Source: Pseudomonas sp. A-RE-19
GTDB taxonomy: Bacteria > Pseudomonadota > Gammaproteobacteria > Pseudomonadales > Pseudomonadaceae
Direction: 5' to 3'
Length of the DNA stretch: 64,000 nucleotides
NCBI RefSeq assembly: GCF_019956555.1
Contig: NZ_JAHBDQ010000010.1
Span: 62,001-126,000, forward strand
Positions 20,428-30,133 of this stretch are shown piece after piece (position 1 is the first letter of the stretch; every line of letters begins with the position of its first letter). The notes beneath the pieces are model-generated. The model worked only from the letters and a program-made list of their open reading frames with translations. It did not search any database and was not told the origin of the DNA. The position numbers and the translations under genes are program-made.

Positions 20428-20520
20428 CTTCGCGGGCAAGCCTCGCTCCTACAGATTTGGAGCCAGCCGCAAAATTCACGGCAACCCCCGATCCTGTAGG
20501 AGCGAGGCTTGCCCGCGAAG
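20428..20520. repeat. REP-like inverted repeat pair (CGGGCAAGCCTCGCTCCTACAG family)
   Basis: Arms CTTCGCGGGCAAGCCTCGCT and its complement are separated by about 39 bases. Confidence 0.9.
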
Positions 20521-20525
20521 CTTTT

Positions 20526-21875
20526 TTACAGCGTCAAGGTAAGTCGACTGACGAGCGCACCGGGCAACAACGCCGAGGCTGTGGCCCGCTGACTGTACGT
20601 GCTGGCCGACAACAACAGCTCGCGTTCCTCGGTCAACGCTTCCAGCTGCGAACCGAGCAGGCTGTAGACGCTGTCATCGAAACGCATGGTGCTGACCGGT
20701 GCCTGAATCTCGCCGTTCTCGACCCAGAAGGTCGCAAACCGTGTCATGCCGGTCAGGCGTGCCGCTGGTTGGTCCGAGTAGTTCAGGTACCAGAGGTTAC
20801 TGATGTAGAGCCCGGTGCCGAGGCGCTTGAGGATATCCGCCTGCTCCAGGTTGCCGCCGTTCATGACCAGTGCCGTCGGGTATTCATGGCTGCTGGCGCC
20901 GTTGGCAGTGAGGCCGTATTCGGCGGCGCTCCGCGAATTGATCAGTCGGGCATTGGCCATGCCTTTGGCGATCAACCCCAGATCATCGCGGGGATAACCT
21001 TCGTCAGAAAACGCCGGGCTCAACGAACCGCTGACCTGTTCACTCAACCATACGTTGGGGCTGAAGCAGGTTTCGCTGGCGTAGAACTTCTGCAACGGAC
21101 TCTGCTTGCTGGCAATTGCCTGGGCCGAAAAGCCGCCCCAGCTGAGCATGCCCATGATTTCTTCCAGCGCCGCCGGCGCCAGATAGGCGCGGTATTCGCC
21201 GGGCGGCAGCGTGCGCAACGGTCGCCCCAAAAACGCCAACTGCTCACGGGCCTGCTGGAAGCGCCTGGCAAACCCTTCGCTGTTCCAGTCGTGCCCGGCG
21301 TAGCTGGCTTTCACCGCCTGACCGTTTTCATGGAACAGGCTGAAATCGAAGTTGAAGCTGTTGGCCTGATGCCAGCCGAACGCGCCCGAAGAGCTGGCGA
21401 AACCGCGACTGATCGGCCCGGCGGCATAGAAACCCACCAGGTCCAATCCCTCGGCAGCCTGAGTGATTTCAGCGACCACCTGCTCGGTATCCGGCAGGGG
21501 ATGATCCTGCACGTTGTTGCTCTGCCAGTCGTTCTGGTTGAGTAGCAGGTACGGATCCTGAGGCAACAGTGGCAGGGTTTCGCGCAACTGTTGCAGCCCT
21601 TCGGCCAAGCGCTGAAGGTCGATTTCGGAGTCGCCTGACAGCGTGATATTCAGGTCGGCATGACGTCCATCGTTGATCAGTTTGAAACCGACGCTCGCCT
21701 GCTGCACCTGCCCGGCCTGACGGACCCTGGCGTGGTTGAAACGCACGAAGGCCGACGATTCGGCGGCATAGCTGAGGGTGAACTGCTCAGGCGTGCGCAA
21801 TGCATCGCGCAGCCAGTTGACCAGCTTCTTGAACGACTCGGCCTGGCTATTTGAAGTGCTTGTGGATGTAGTCAT
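20526..21875 (-). CDS. TldE/PmbA-like metalloprotease-associated protein
   Basis: 449 residues. The family signature is seen in FGWHQANSFNFDFSLF in the middle, the LPPGEYRAYLAPAALEEIMG segment and the C-terminal block GTGLYISNLWYLNYSD...RLTGMTRFATFWVENGEI. TldE-like subunits lack the zinc motif and pair with TldD. Its ATG overlaps the stop codon of the upstream TldD-like gene by one base, so translation is probably coupled. It looks divergent from the canonical PmbA and may be a second, paralogous pair. Confidence 0.85.
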   Translation of the reverse strand: MTTSTSTSNSQAESFKKLVNWLRDALRTPEQFTLSYAAESSAFVRFNHARVRQAGQVQQASVGFKLINDGRHADLNITLSGDSEIDLQRLAEGLQQLRETLPLLPQDPYLLLNQNDWQSNNVQDHPLPDTEQVVAEITQAAEGLDLVGFYAAGPISRGFASSSGAFGWHQANSFNFDFSLFHENGQAVKASYAGHDWNSEGFARRFQQAREQLAFLGRPLRTLPPGEYRAYLAPAALEEIMGMLSWGGFSAQAIASKQSPLQKFYASETCFSPNVWLSEQVSGSLSPAFSDEGYPRDDLGLIAKGMANARLINSRSAAEYGLTANGASSHEYPTALVMNGGNLEQADILKRLGTGLYISNLWYLNYSDQPAARLTGMTRFATFWVENGEIQAPVSTMRFDDSVYSLLGSQLEALTEERELLLSASTYSQRATASALLPGALVSRLTLTL

Positions 21876-23317
21876 CAGGCGTCTCCTCCAAACACATCAA
21901 CATTGCTGAATACACAAGCCGGCGACGCATGGCCGACGCGGATCACCTGGTTCGGTTCGCCCTTGCCGCAGTTCGGCGTGCCCAGCACCTTGAAGGTGTT
22001 GGCGTCGCCGACGGCGCTGAGGCTTTTCCAGAATTGTGCGGAAATTGCCCGGTAGTTGGGGTTCTTCACCACGCCCTTGAGTTCGCCGTTTTCAATCAAC
22101 TGGCCCCATTCGCAGCCGAACTGGAATTTGTTGCGCGCATCGTCGATGGACCACGAACGGTTGGTGCTCATCAAAATGCCGTGCTCGATGTTGCCGATCA
22201 GTTGCTCAAGCGGCTGATCGCCGGGCTCGATGTTGAGGTTGGCCATGCGGTCGATCGGCGGACGGTTCCAGCCACAGGCGCGGCTGTTGGCGACGCCGTC
22301 GAGACCTGCGCGAAATTGCGACAGCGCACCACCGAGCGGGCGCAGCAGCAGACCTTCTTTGATCAGGAATTGCTTGCTGGCGGCGCTGCCGTCGTCGTCA
22401 TGGCCGTAGCTGGCGAGCTGTTCGGGGATGTCTGGATCGAACGTCACGTTGAGCAGTTCGGAGCCGTATTGCAGGCTGCCGAAGTCTTCTGCCTTGACGA
22501 AACTGGTGCCGGCGTAATTGCGTTCGTCGCCGAGTATGCGGTCCAGCTCCAACGGGTGACCGATGGACTCGTGGATCTGCAGCATCATTTGGTCAGGCAT
22601 CAGCAACAGGTCGCGCGGGCCTTGCGGAGTGTTCGGCGCCAGCAGCAATTGCAGTGCCTGATCGGCGACTTTCGGGCCGGCACCGACCAGGCCGCAACGG
22701 CTGATCACATCAAACCCGCCCTGCTGGCCGAAGTTCTCGCGGCCAAGGCTGCGGGTCTGGCTGTCGCTGCCGTCGTACGCGGTGACGTCCACGCTCGGGT
22801 AGACGAAGCGCTGGGCCTGACGCAATTCGGCGCCGGCGCTGTTGAGGTAGATTTGCTCGACGTTGGTGATGCCGATGCTTGCCTGCCAGTTCACCAGTCG
22901 CTCGTCCTTGGGCACGGCGGCGGATTCGGCGCCGAGCAGTTGGTAGCAATCGCTCAGGGACGGGAAGGGCAGGTCAAGGTTGGGCGAGAAATAGTCGGCG
23001 CGGTCGCTGGAGACGGCTTGCTCGCGCAGGTCGAGCAGGGCGTGGGGCTTGAGTCGACGAGCTTGTTGCTCGGCTTTCTCCAGCGCGGCTTGCAGGCCGG
23101 ATTGGGACAGGTCGTTGGTCGCGGCATAGGCTTCGACGCCGTTGACCCGGACGGTCAGCATCGCGCCTTCGTCACGGCTCAGGCTCGGCGGTTCGGCGAC
23201 GTTCTTGCGCACCGACAGGTATTGGCCGGACTCGCGCACATAACGCAGCGAAAAGAATTCAGCGCCCGTGCGCAAGGCAGCGAAGCGCTGCTTGAGCTGG
23301 GGGTGGAAATCGAACAT
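21875..23317 (-). CDS. TldD-like zinc metalloprotease
   Basis: 480 residues. The TldD zinc motif HExxxH is present (LQIHESIGHPLELDR, about residue 252). The C-terminal segments NGELKGVVKNPNYRAIS and GTPNCGKGEPNQVIRVGHASP match the family. TldD/TldE pairs act as heterodimeric proteases on unfolded peptides, and are known from microcin B17 maturation and CcdA decay. The N terminus is unlike canonical TldD as I recall it. No precursor-peptide or RiPP-modification gene is seen nearby. Confidence 0.87.
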   Translation of the reverse strand: MFDFHPQLKQRFAALRTGAEFFSLRYVRESGQYLSVRKNVAEPPSLSRDEGAMLTVRVNGVEAYAATNDLSQSGLQAALEKAEQQARRLKPHALLDLREQAVSSDRADYFSPNLDLPFPSLSDCYQLLGAESAAVPKDERLVNWQASIGITNVEQIYLNSAGAELRQAQRFVYPSVDVTAYDGSDSQTRSLGRENFGQQGGFDVISRCGLVGAGPKVADQALQLLLAPNTPQGPRDLLLMPDQMMLQIHESIGHPLELDRILGDERNYAGTSFVKAEDFGSLQYGSELLNVTFDPDIPEQLASYGHDDDGSAASKQFLIKEGLLLRPLGGALSQFRAGLDGVANSRACGWNRPPIDRMANLNIEPGDQPLEQLIGNIEHGILMSTNRSWSIDDARNKFQFGCEWGQLIENGELKGVVKNPNYRAISAQFWKSLSAVGDANTFKVLGTPNCGKGEPNQVIRVGHASPACVFSNVDVFGGDA

Positions 23318-23476
23318 TCGGGAACCTCCTTGGTATGGAGCGGCGGCGAATCGATGTTGCGAGGGGGAGGGTGAAACGTTTGCGCGGGGACTAGATTAGG
23401 CCTGCATGGGGGTAGGATCAAGGGCGGAGCGGTGTAGGAAAGGATTACCGGGAGAGGTGTGGTATTTGATCGGGCC

Positions 23477-23573
23477 CCATCGCGAGCAGGCTCGCTCCCA
23501 CATTTAATCTTGGGTGCTCACAGAATCTGTGTTCACTGAAGATCCTCTGTGGGAGCGAGCCTGCTCGCGATGG
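23477..23573. repeat. REP-like inverted repeat pair (GTGGGAGCGAGCC family)
   Basis: Arms CCATCGCGAGCAGGCTCGCT and its complement lie between betA and the tldD-like gene. Confidence 0.9.
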
Positions 23574-23599
23574 CAGCGCCTCGGTGTAACTTAACTGTC

Positions 23600-25303
23600 T
23601 TACTGAGCAGTAGGGCTCACATCCCGCAACGGCTTGCCACGCACCGGTGCATCACCGGCCACGTAGTAAGCAGCCTTGCTACGGGGCAATGGCTTGCGAC
23701 CGCGGATTTTGTCGGCGATTTTCTCGGCCATCATGATCGTCGGCGCGTTCAGGTTGCCGGTGGTGATGATCGGCATGATCGAGGCATCGACCACGCGCAG
23801 GGCCTGCATGCCATGCACACGACCTTCGCCATCGACCACGGCCATCTCGTCGGTGCCCATCTTGCACGAGCAGGACGGGTGGAACGCGGTTTCGGCGTGC
23901 TCGCGGATGAACTTATCCAGTTGCTCGTCGGTTTGCACATCGATACCCGGGCTGATTTCGCGACCGCGGAAGGCGTCCAGTGCAGGCTGTTGCATGATTT
24001 CACGGGTCAGGCGGATGCCATCGCGAAATTCCTGCCAGTCCTGTTCGGTGGCCATGTAGTTGAACAGGATGCTCGGGTACTCGCGCGGATCTTTGGACTT
24101 GGCCTGGATGCGACCACGGCTCGGCGAACGCATGGAACCCATGTGTGCCTGGAAGCCGTGTTCTTTCACACCGTTGCTGCCGTTGTAGTTAATCGCCACC
24201 GGCAGGAAGTGGTACTGAATGTTCGGCCAATCGAATTCCGGACGGGTGCGGATGAAACCACCGGCTTCGAACTGGTTGCTGGCGCCGATACCGGTGCCGT
24301 TGAACAGCCATTCGGCACCGATGGCCGGTTGGTTGTGCAGCAGCAGCGACGGGTACAGCGAGACCGGTTGGGTGCAAGCGTATTGCAGGTACAGCTCGAG
24401 GTGATCCTGCAGGTTTTCACCGACGCCCGGCAGGTCGTGGACCACCGGAATGTCGAGTTTCTTCAGCAGTTCGGCCGGGCCGACGCCGGAACGTTGCAGG
24501 ATCTGCGGCGACGCGATGGCGCCGGAGCACAGCAGCACTTCCTTGCGGGCGCGGGCTTCAACGCGCTCTTCAGCGGCGCCGATCAGGTAGCGCACGCCGA
24601 CCGCACGTTTGCCTTCGAACAGGATCTTGTCGGTCAGGGCGTGGGTGACGATGGTCAGGGTCGAACGCTTCTTGGCGACGTCCAGGTAACCGCGAGCGGT
24701 GCTGGCCCGACGGCCGTTCGGCGTCACGGTGCGGTCCATCGGGCCGAAACCTTCTTGCTGGTAGCCGTTCAGGTCTTCGGTACGCGGGTAACCGGCTTGC
24801 ACGCCTGCTTCAACCATCGCGTGGAATAGCGGGTTGTTGCCGGCTTTCGGCGTGGTCACGCTGACCGGACCGTCGCCACCGTGGTAGTCGTTCTGGCCGA
24901 TGTCACGGGTTTCCGCCTTGCGGAAATACGGCAGGCAGTCGAGGTAGGTCCAGTCTTCCAGGCCGGGCAGTTTCGACCAGTTGTCGTAGTCCATCGCGTT
25001 ACCACGGATGTAGCACATGCCGTTGATCAGCGAAGAACCACCCAGGCCCTTGCCGCGACCGCATTCCATCCGGCGGCCGTCCATGTGTGGCTCTGGATCG
25101 GTTTCGTAAGCCCAGTTGTAGCGACGACCTTGCAGCGGGAACGCCAGCGCGGCCGGCATTTGTGTACGGAAATCCAGACGGTAGTCCGGACCGCCCGCTT
25201 CGAGCAGCAGGACGGTGACGCCTTCGTCTTCAGTCAGACGGGTCGCCAGGGTGTTACCGGCCGAACCGGCACCGATGATGATGTAGTCGAATTCTTGGGA
25301 CAT
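23600..25303 (-). CDS. betA: Choline dehydrogenase
   Basis: 567 residues from the ATG at 25303 ([16 protein letters not shown]). It is a membrane-associated GMC-family flavoprotein that oxidises choline to betaine aldehyde. Seen are the FAD motif [15 protein letters not shown], the GMC signatures [20 protein letters not shown] and [16 protein letters not shown], and the C-terminal catalytic His/Asn region (HPSCSCKMG, then [13 protein letters not shown]). It is the last gene of the leftward betI-betB-betA operon. A REP pair separates it from betB. Confidence 0.97.
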   Translation of the reverse strand: MSQEFDYIIIGAGSAGNTLATRLTEDEGVTVLLLEAGGPDYRLDFRTQMPAALAFPLQGRRYNWAYETDPEPHMDGRRMECGRGKGLGGSSLINGMCYIRGNAMDYDNWSKLPGLEDWTYLDCLPYFRKAETRDIGQNDYHGGDGPVSVTTPKAGNNPLFHAMVEAGVQAGYPRTEDLNGYQQEGFGPMDRTVTPNGRRASTARGYLDVAKKRSTLTIVTHALTDKILFEGKRAVGVRYLIGAAEERVEARARKEVLLCSGAIASPQILQRSGVGPAELLKKLDIPVVHDLPGVGENLQDHLELYLQYACTQPVSLYPSLLLHNQPAIGAEWLFNGTGIGASNQFEAGGFIRTRPEFDWPNIQYHFLPVAINYNGSNGVKEHGFQAHMGSMRSPSRGRIQAKSKDPREYPSILFNYMATEQDWQEFRDGIRLTREIMQQPALDAFRGREISPGIDVQTDEQLDKFIREHAETAFHPSCSCKMGTDEMAVVDGEGRVHGMQALRVVDASIMPIITTGNLNAPTIMMAEKIADKIRGRKPLPRSKAAYYVAGDAPVRGKPLRDVSPTAQ

Positions 25304-25354
25304 TGAATGCACCCTCTTTGAAGTTGGTCAGGTCGGCGAGTGCTTCGCACTCGA

Positions 25355-25416
25355 TCGCGAGCAGGCTCGCTCCCACATTGGAATGAAGTCTCCTGTGGGA
25401 GCGAGCCTGCTCGCGA
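25355..25416. repeat. REP-like inverted repeat pair inside the betIBA operon
   Basis: TCGCGAGCAGGCTCGCTCCC and its complement lie in the 144-base gap between betB and betA. The hairpin could influence differential mRNA stability. Confidence 0.85.
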
Positions 25417-25447
25417 AGGCGGCCTCGCAGGCGAAACAAATATCGCC

Positions 25448-26920
25448 TTAGAACACCGAGGCGTAATCGCCCAGTTCGACCTGTACCGATTTGATGCGTG
25501 TGAAGTTGTTCAGCGAGCTGATGCCGTTCTCACGGCCCACACCCGACTGCTTGTAGCCGCCGACCGGCATCTTGGCGTCGGACTCGCCCCAGGCGTTGAT
25601 CCAGCAGATACCGGCTTCCAGTTGATGAATCACGCGGTGAGCGCGGTTCAGGTCTTTGGTGACGACGCCAGCCGCCAGGCCGAATTCGGTGTCGTTGGCA
25701 CGACGGATCACTTCTTCTTCGGTATCAAAGGTCAGGATGCTCATCACCGGGCCGAAGATCTCTTCGCGAACGATGGTCATCTCGTCGGTGCAGTCGGTGA
25801 ACACGGTCGGTGCCACGAATGCGCCTTTGGCGAATTCGCCGTCGGTCAGACGATCGCCGCCGCACAGCAGGCGCGCGCCTTCTTCCTTACCTTTGGCGAT
25901 GTAACCCAGCACGCTTTCCATGTGGGCGAAGCTGACCAGAGGACCGAAGTTGGTGTTTTCGTCTTCAGGGTTGCCGACGCGAATGCGCGCAACGCGCTCA
26001 ACAATCTTGGCTTCGAATACGGCTTTCAGGTGGCTCGGTACGAACACGCGAGTGCCGTTGGTGCAGACCTGACCGGAGCTGTAGAAGTTGGCCATCATGG
26101 CGGTGTCGGCGGCGCGATCCAGATCGGCGTCGTCGAAAATGATCAGCGGGGATTTGCCGCCCAGTTCCATGGTCACGTCTTTGAGCGACGAGGCGGAAGC
26201 GCTGGCCATCACCTTCTTGCCGGTGTCGGTGCCGCCGGTGAAGGAGACTTTCTCGATGCGTGGGTGCTCGGTCAGCCAGGTGCCGACTTCACGGCCGCTG
26301 CCGGTCAACACGTTGAACACGCCAGCCGGAACGCCGGCTTCGGTGTAGATCTCGGCCAGTTTCAGGGTCGTCAGCGAGGTGACTTCGCTTGGCTTGAAGA
26401 TCATCGCGTTACCGGCCGCCAGCGCTGGTGCGGACTTCCACAGAGCGATCTGGATCGGGTAGTTCCACGCGCCGATACCGGCCACGATGCCCAACGGCTC
26501 GCGACGGGTGTAGACGAAAGAGGTGGTGCGCAGAGGGATCTGCTCGCCTTCGATGGCCGGCACCAGGCCTGCGTAGTACTCCAGCACGTCAGCGCCGGTG
26601 ACGATGTCGACGTAACGGGTTTCGGAGTACGCCTTGCCGGTGTCCAGGGTTTCCAGGGCGGCCAGTTCATCGTTGCGCTCGCGCAGGATGTCCACGGCGC
26701 GACGCAGGATGCGCGAGCGCTCCATGGCGGTCATCGCAGCCCAGATTTTCTGACCCTTTTCAGCACTGACCACTGCACGCTCGACGTCTTCCTTGGTCGC
26801 ACGCTGTACGGTTGCGAGGACTTCACCGTTAGCCGGGTTGATGGCTTCGAAGGTGGCGTCGCCGCTGGCGTCGGAGTAACCGCCGTCGATGTAGAGTTTT
26901 TGCAGTTCGAAACGGGCCAT
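25448..26920 (-). CDS. betB: Betaine aldehyde dehydrogenase
   Basis: 490 residues. It oxidises betaine aldehyde to glycine betaine with NAD(P)+ in the cytoplasm. The aldehyde dehydrogenase landmarks are all present: [20 protein letters not shown], the catalytic glutamate in TMELGGKSP, the catalytic cysteine in [14 protein letters not shown], and [11 protein letters not shown]. It follows betI on the same strand with a 111-base gap. Confidence 0.97.
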   Translation of the reverse strand: MARFELQKLYIDGGYSDASGDATFEAINPANGEVLATVQRATKEDVERAVVSAEKGQKIWAAMTAMERSRILRRAVDILRERNDELAALETLDTGKAYSETRYVDIVTGADVLEYYAGLVPAIEGEQIPLRTTSFVYTRREPLGIVAGIGAWNYPIQIALWKSAPALAAGNAMIFKPSEVTSLTTLKLAEIYTEAGVPAGVFNVLTGSGREVGTWLTEHPRIEKVSFTGGTDTGKKVMASASASSLKDVTMELGGKSPLIIFDDADLDRAADTAMMANFYSSGQVCTNGTRVFVPSHLKAVFEAKIVERVARIRVGNPEDENTNFGPLVSFAHMESVLGYIAKGKEEGARLLCGGDRLTDGEFAKGAFVAPTVFTDCTDEMTIVREEIFGPVMSILTFDTEEEVIRRANDTEFGLAAGVVTKDLNRAHRVIHQLEAGICWINAWGESDAKMPVGGYKQSGVGRENGISSLNNFTRIKSVQVELGDYASVF

Positions 26921-27031
26921 AGTGTCCTCGCAAGTGCATTAAGTGGTTGGCGTTGACCACTGGGCGTGCCGTGTAGCCGGGGGCGACGCTGGTCAGTGGC
27001 GGTTCAGGGGCTGAGCGCTTTTATGTGTGCT

Positions 27032-27625
27032 CTAACTCACCTGCTTGGCCAGTTGGAAATCCATGTATTCGTAAGCGATCTGGTGCGCCTGCTCGGTGTC
27101 GAAAGCATCTCCCGACAGCGCGCCGCGCAACCACAAACCGTCAATGAGGGCTGCCAGGCCGCGGGCGGCGCTACGCGCTTGATCAAGCGGCAACACACGA
27201 CGGAACTGGCAGCACAGGTTGGAATACAGACGGTGATCGTTGATCCGCTGCAACCGGTGCAATGACGGGTGGTGCATGCTGGTGGCCCAGAAGGCCAGCC
27301 AGGTTTTCATTGCCGGGCCATTGACCTGGCTGGCGTCGAAGTTGCCTTCGATAATCACCTGGAGGTGAGCCCGTGGGCTGGTGTCCTCCAGCGCCTGACG
27401 GCGCGCGGTGACGTTCTCGCTGAGGACACTCATCAGGTACTGCGCCGTGGCAGCGATCAGGCCGTTCTTGTCCTGAAAATAATGACTGATGATGCCATTC
27501 GAGACACCGGCCAAACGGGCGATCAGCGCAATGCTGGCGTCCCCCATGCCGACCCGATCGACAGCCTGTAACGTGGCTTCGATCAATTGCTGGCGGCGGA
27601 TGGGTTGCATACCGACCTTGGGCAT
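27032..27625 (-). CDS. betI: TetR-family repressor BetI
   Basis: 197 residues from the ATG at 27625 ([19 protein letters not shown]). The N-terminal TetR helix-turn-helix is clear ([21 protein letters not shown]), and the ligand-binding helical domain follows. BetI represses choline uptake and oxidation genes and is released by choline. A 20-bp perfect palindrome of BetI-box type lies 70 bases before its start, in the shared betI/betT promoter region. Confidence 0.95.
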   Translation of the reverse strand: MPKVGMQPIRRQQLIEATLQAVDRVGMGDASIALIARLAGVSNGIISHYFQDKNGLIAATAQYLMSVLSENVTARRQALEDTSPRAHLQVIIEGNFDASQVNGPAMKTWLAFWATSMHHPSLHRLQRINDHRLYSNLCCQFRRVLPLDQARSAARGLAALIDGLWLRGALSGDAFDTEQAHQIAYEYMDFQLAKQVS

Positions 27626-27695
27626 CTTGCACATCTCCTTAGGCCTTCCGGTGGACGAAAAACGGCTACCGGGTTAAAGGCCAGTCTATTTTGTT

Positions 27696-27715
27696 TTGAT
27701 TGAACGTTCAATCAA
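27696..27715. promoter_or_regulatory. BetI operator (BetI box)
   Basis: TTGATTGAAC followed by GTTCAATCAA is a perfect 20-bp palindrome between divergent betI and betT. It agrees with known BetI boxes centred on TTGAACGTTCAA. Confidence 0.85.
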
Positions 27716-27730
27716 CAAAGAATAAGATCT

Positions 27731-27844
27731 GCGACAATTCGTCGCTGCCTACAGGTTTTTCCTACGTGTAGTTGGCGGAAAAACGACATCCAAAAATGCT
27801 CGAAACCCATACGCAGTAGCGTCCCAAGGGTTTCGGGCTTTTTT
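27731..27844 (+). promoter_or_regulatory. Structured leader before betT with three hairpins
   Basis: Reading toward betT: hairpin 1 is GCGAC/GTCGC (27731-27745). Hairpin 2 is GTTTTTCC/GGAAAAAC (27755-27762 with 27777-27784). Hairpin 3 is a 10-bp stem followed by six T. This looks like an attenuated leader or a short terminated RNA made from the BetI-controlled promoter. There is no match to a riboswitch family I know. Confidence 0.5.
27799..27844 (+). terminator. Intrinsic terminator upstream of betT
   Basis: CTCGAAACCC (27799-27808) pairs with GGGTTTCGGG (27828-27837, one G-U pair), and a T tract follows at 27839-27844. It lies about 105 bases before the betT start and downstream of the BetI box. 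Confidence 0.75.
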
Positions 27845-27948
27845 CGGGGTGTCTTTATATCACCCACCGGTCGGCTGCCAACTAATCGATTGGTCGGGTA
27901 TCGCGTTGCCTTGTGTTCTTCTCTCGCACTGCCTGGAGCATCTGTGCC

Positions 27949-29955
27949 ATGAGTTCTGCCTCTCTAATAAAGACCCCGCCCGAGAAGGTGACGGTCAACG
28001 GTTGGGTGTTCTACACCTCTACCGCGCTGATCTTGCTGTTAACCGCCATTCTGATCATCGCCCCGCAAGAGGCCGGCAGAATGCTCGGCATTGCCCAGGC
28101 CTGGTTGTCCCGCAGCTTCGGCTGGTACTACATGGTGGTGATCGCCGCTTATCTGGTTTTTGTGGTTGGCCTGGCGTTTTCGTCTTACGGCAAACTCAAA
28201 CTGGGCAGCAAGGACGACACCCCGGATTTCAGCTACGGCGCCTGGGCGGGGATGTTGTTCTCGTCGGGGATCGGCATCTCGTTGTTGTACTTCGGTGCGT
28301 CCGAGCCGCTGGACCACTACTTCAATCCGCCGGAAGGCGTGGCCGGCACCAACCTTGCGGCACGTCAGGCAGTGCAACTGACGTTCCTGCATTGGGGCCT
28401 GCATGGCTGGGCGATCTATGCCTTGGTCGGCCTCGCCGTGGCGTACTTTGCTTATCGTCATAACCAGCCGCTGGCGTTGCGTTCGGCGCTGTATCCGCTG
28501 GTCGGCGAGCGTTGGGTCAAAGGCGCGGCCGGTCATGCAGTGGACGGCTTCGGCATGTTTGTGACCCTGCTGGGGCTGGTGACGAACCTGGGGATCGGTT
28601 CGCTGCAAGTGTCGTCGGGGCTGGAAAACCTGTTCGGTATGGAACACAGCAACACCAACCTGCTGATCGTGATCATCGTGATGAGCACCGTGGCGACCAT
28701 CGCCGCTGTGTCCGGTGTGGAAAACGGTATTCGCCGTCTGTCCAACCTGAACATCGTGCTGTTCAGCGGTCTGCTGATTTTCGTGCTGTTGTTCGGCCCG
28801 ACCCTGCACCTGCTCAACGGCTTTGTGCAGAACATCGGCGACTACCTGAACGGTGTGGTGCTGAAAACGTTCGACCTCTATGTGTATGAAGGCGACAGTG
28901 AGAAGTCCGACCGCTGGTTGGGCCTGTGGACCCTGTTCTACTGGGCCTGGTGGATTTCCTGGGCGCCATTCGTCGGCATGTTCATCGCGCGTATTTCCCG
29001 TGGTCGCACGGTGCGTGAACTGGTGGCCGGGGTGTTGCTGATTCCGCTGGGCTTCACCTTGGCATGGCTGTCGATCTTCGGTAACTCGGCCCTGGACCTG
29101 GTGATGAACCATGGGGCGGTGGAACTCGGGAAGACGGCGCTGGAACAGCCGTCGATGGCGATCTACCAGTTGCTTGAGCATTACCCTGCGTCGAAGATCG
29201 TGATTGGCGTGTCGATTTTTGTCGGCTTCGTGCTGTTCCTGACCCCGGCGGATTCCGGCGCGGTGATGATGGCCAACCTTTCCTGCAAGGGCGGCAACGT
29301 TGATGAAGATGCGCCGCACTGGCTGCGGATCTTCTGGTCGGTGGTGATCACCCTGGTGACCATCGGTCTGTTGTTCGCCGGTAACTTCGAAGCCATGCAA
29401 ACCATGGTGGTGCTGGCCGGGCTGCCGTTCTCGGTGGTGCTGGTGTTCTTCATGTTCGGCTTGCACAAGGCCATGCGTCAGGACGTGCAGATCGAACAGG
29501 AGCAAGCGGAGCTGGCGGCGCGTGGTCGTCGTGGTTTCAGCGAGCGTTTGACTCAGTTGGACCTGCAACCGAACCAGTCGATCGTTCAGCGTTTCATGGA
29601 CAAGCAAGTCAGCCCGGCGCTGGAAGATGCGGCTGTGCAATTGCGTGCCCAGGGTCTGGATGTGCAGACGTTGCTGGGCAAGTCGAAACGCTGCATGGGC
29701 GTGCGGATCGAGATGGAAGAGGGCAACCCGTTTGTCTACGAAGTGAACCTGGATGGTTATCTGGCGGCGGCGAGTGAAACGGTGTCGGCCGAAAGTGCCG
29801 ATGAGCCGCGCGCACGTTACTACCGTGCCGAGGTGTACCTGCACAACGGCAGCCAGGACTACGACTTGATGGGCTTCACTCAGGATCAGATCACCCGTGA
29901 CGTGCTCGATCAGTTTGAAAGCCATCGCCAGCTTCTTGGCCGGGTTTATAGCTAA
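27949..29955 (+). CDS. betT: BCCT-family choline transporter BetT
   Basis: 668 residues from the ATG at 27949 (MSSASLIKTPPEKVTVNGWV); an upstream in-frame ATG at 27913 is possible but less typical. About 12 membrane segments are seen, with the BCCT signatures SSGIGISLLYFGASEPLDHYF and FYWAWWISWAPFVGMFIARIS. The long C-terminal cytoplasmic domain (about 170 residues after the last helix) is typical of BetT-type proteins and is linked to osmosensing in relatives. It imports choline with protons or Na+. The gene is divergent from betI and probably controlled by BetI. Confidence 0.95.
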   Translation: MSSASLIKTPPEKVTVNGWVFYTSTALILLLTAILIIAPQEAGRMLGIAQAWLSRSFGWYYMVVIAAYLVFVVGLAFSSYGKLKLGSKDDTPDFSYGAWAGMLFSSGIGISLLYFGASEPLDHYFNPPEGVAGTNLAARQAVQLTFLHWGLHGWAIYALVGLAVAYFAYRHNQPLALRSALYPLVGERWVKGAAGHAVDGFGMFVTLLGLVTNLGIGSLQVSSGLENLFGMEHSNTNLLIVIIVMSTVATIAAVSGVENGIRRLSNLNIVLFSGLLIFVLLFGPTLHLLNGFVQNIGDYLNGVVLKTFDLYVYEGDSEKSDRWLGLWTLFYWAWWISWAPFVGMFIARISRGRTVRELVAGVLLIPLGFTLAWLSIFGNSALDLVMNHGAVELGKTALEQPSMAIYQLLEHYPASKIVIGVSIFVGFVLFLTPADSGAVMMANLSCKGGNVDEDAPHWLRIFWSVVITLVTIGLLFAGNFEAMQTMVVLAGLPFSVVLVFFMFGLHKAMRQDVQIEQEQAELAARGRRGFSERLTQLDLQPNQSIVQRFMDKQVSPALEDAAVQLRAQGLDVQTLLGKSKRCMGVRIEMEEGNPFVYEVNLDGYLAAASETVSAESADEPRARYYRAEVYLHNGSQDYDLMGFTQDQITRDVLDQFESHRQLLGRVYS

Positions 29956-29999
29956 GAGCGGAGGGGCGCGGTGTATCAGTTGCACCGCGTCGCCGCTTG

Positions 30000-30074
30000 A
30001 AAAGATCGCAGCCTTCGGCAGCTCCTACGCCGAACGCATTCCCCTGTAGGAGCTGCCGAAGGCTGCGATCTTTT
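30000..30074. repeat. REP-like perfect 29-bp inverted repeat
   Basis: AAAAGATCGCAGCCTTCGGC and on (30000-30028) is exactly mirrored at 30046-30074, with a 17-base spacer. This is the GTAGGAGCTGCC family. Confidence 0.9.
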
Positions 30075-30089
30075 GATCTTTCTACAAAC

Positions 30090-30120
30090 AAAAACGCCGC
30101 GATTCTCTCGCGGCGTTTTT
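30090..30120. terminator. Bidirectional intrinsic terminator between betT and cbcV
   Basis: AAAAACGCCGCGA and its exact complement TCGCGGCGTTTTT give a 13-bp stem with A and T tracts on both sides. It serves the convergent betT and cbcV transcripts. Confidence 0.95.
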
Positions 30121-30133
30121 GTGTCTGCTGCTT

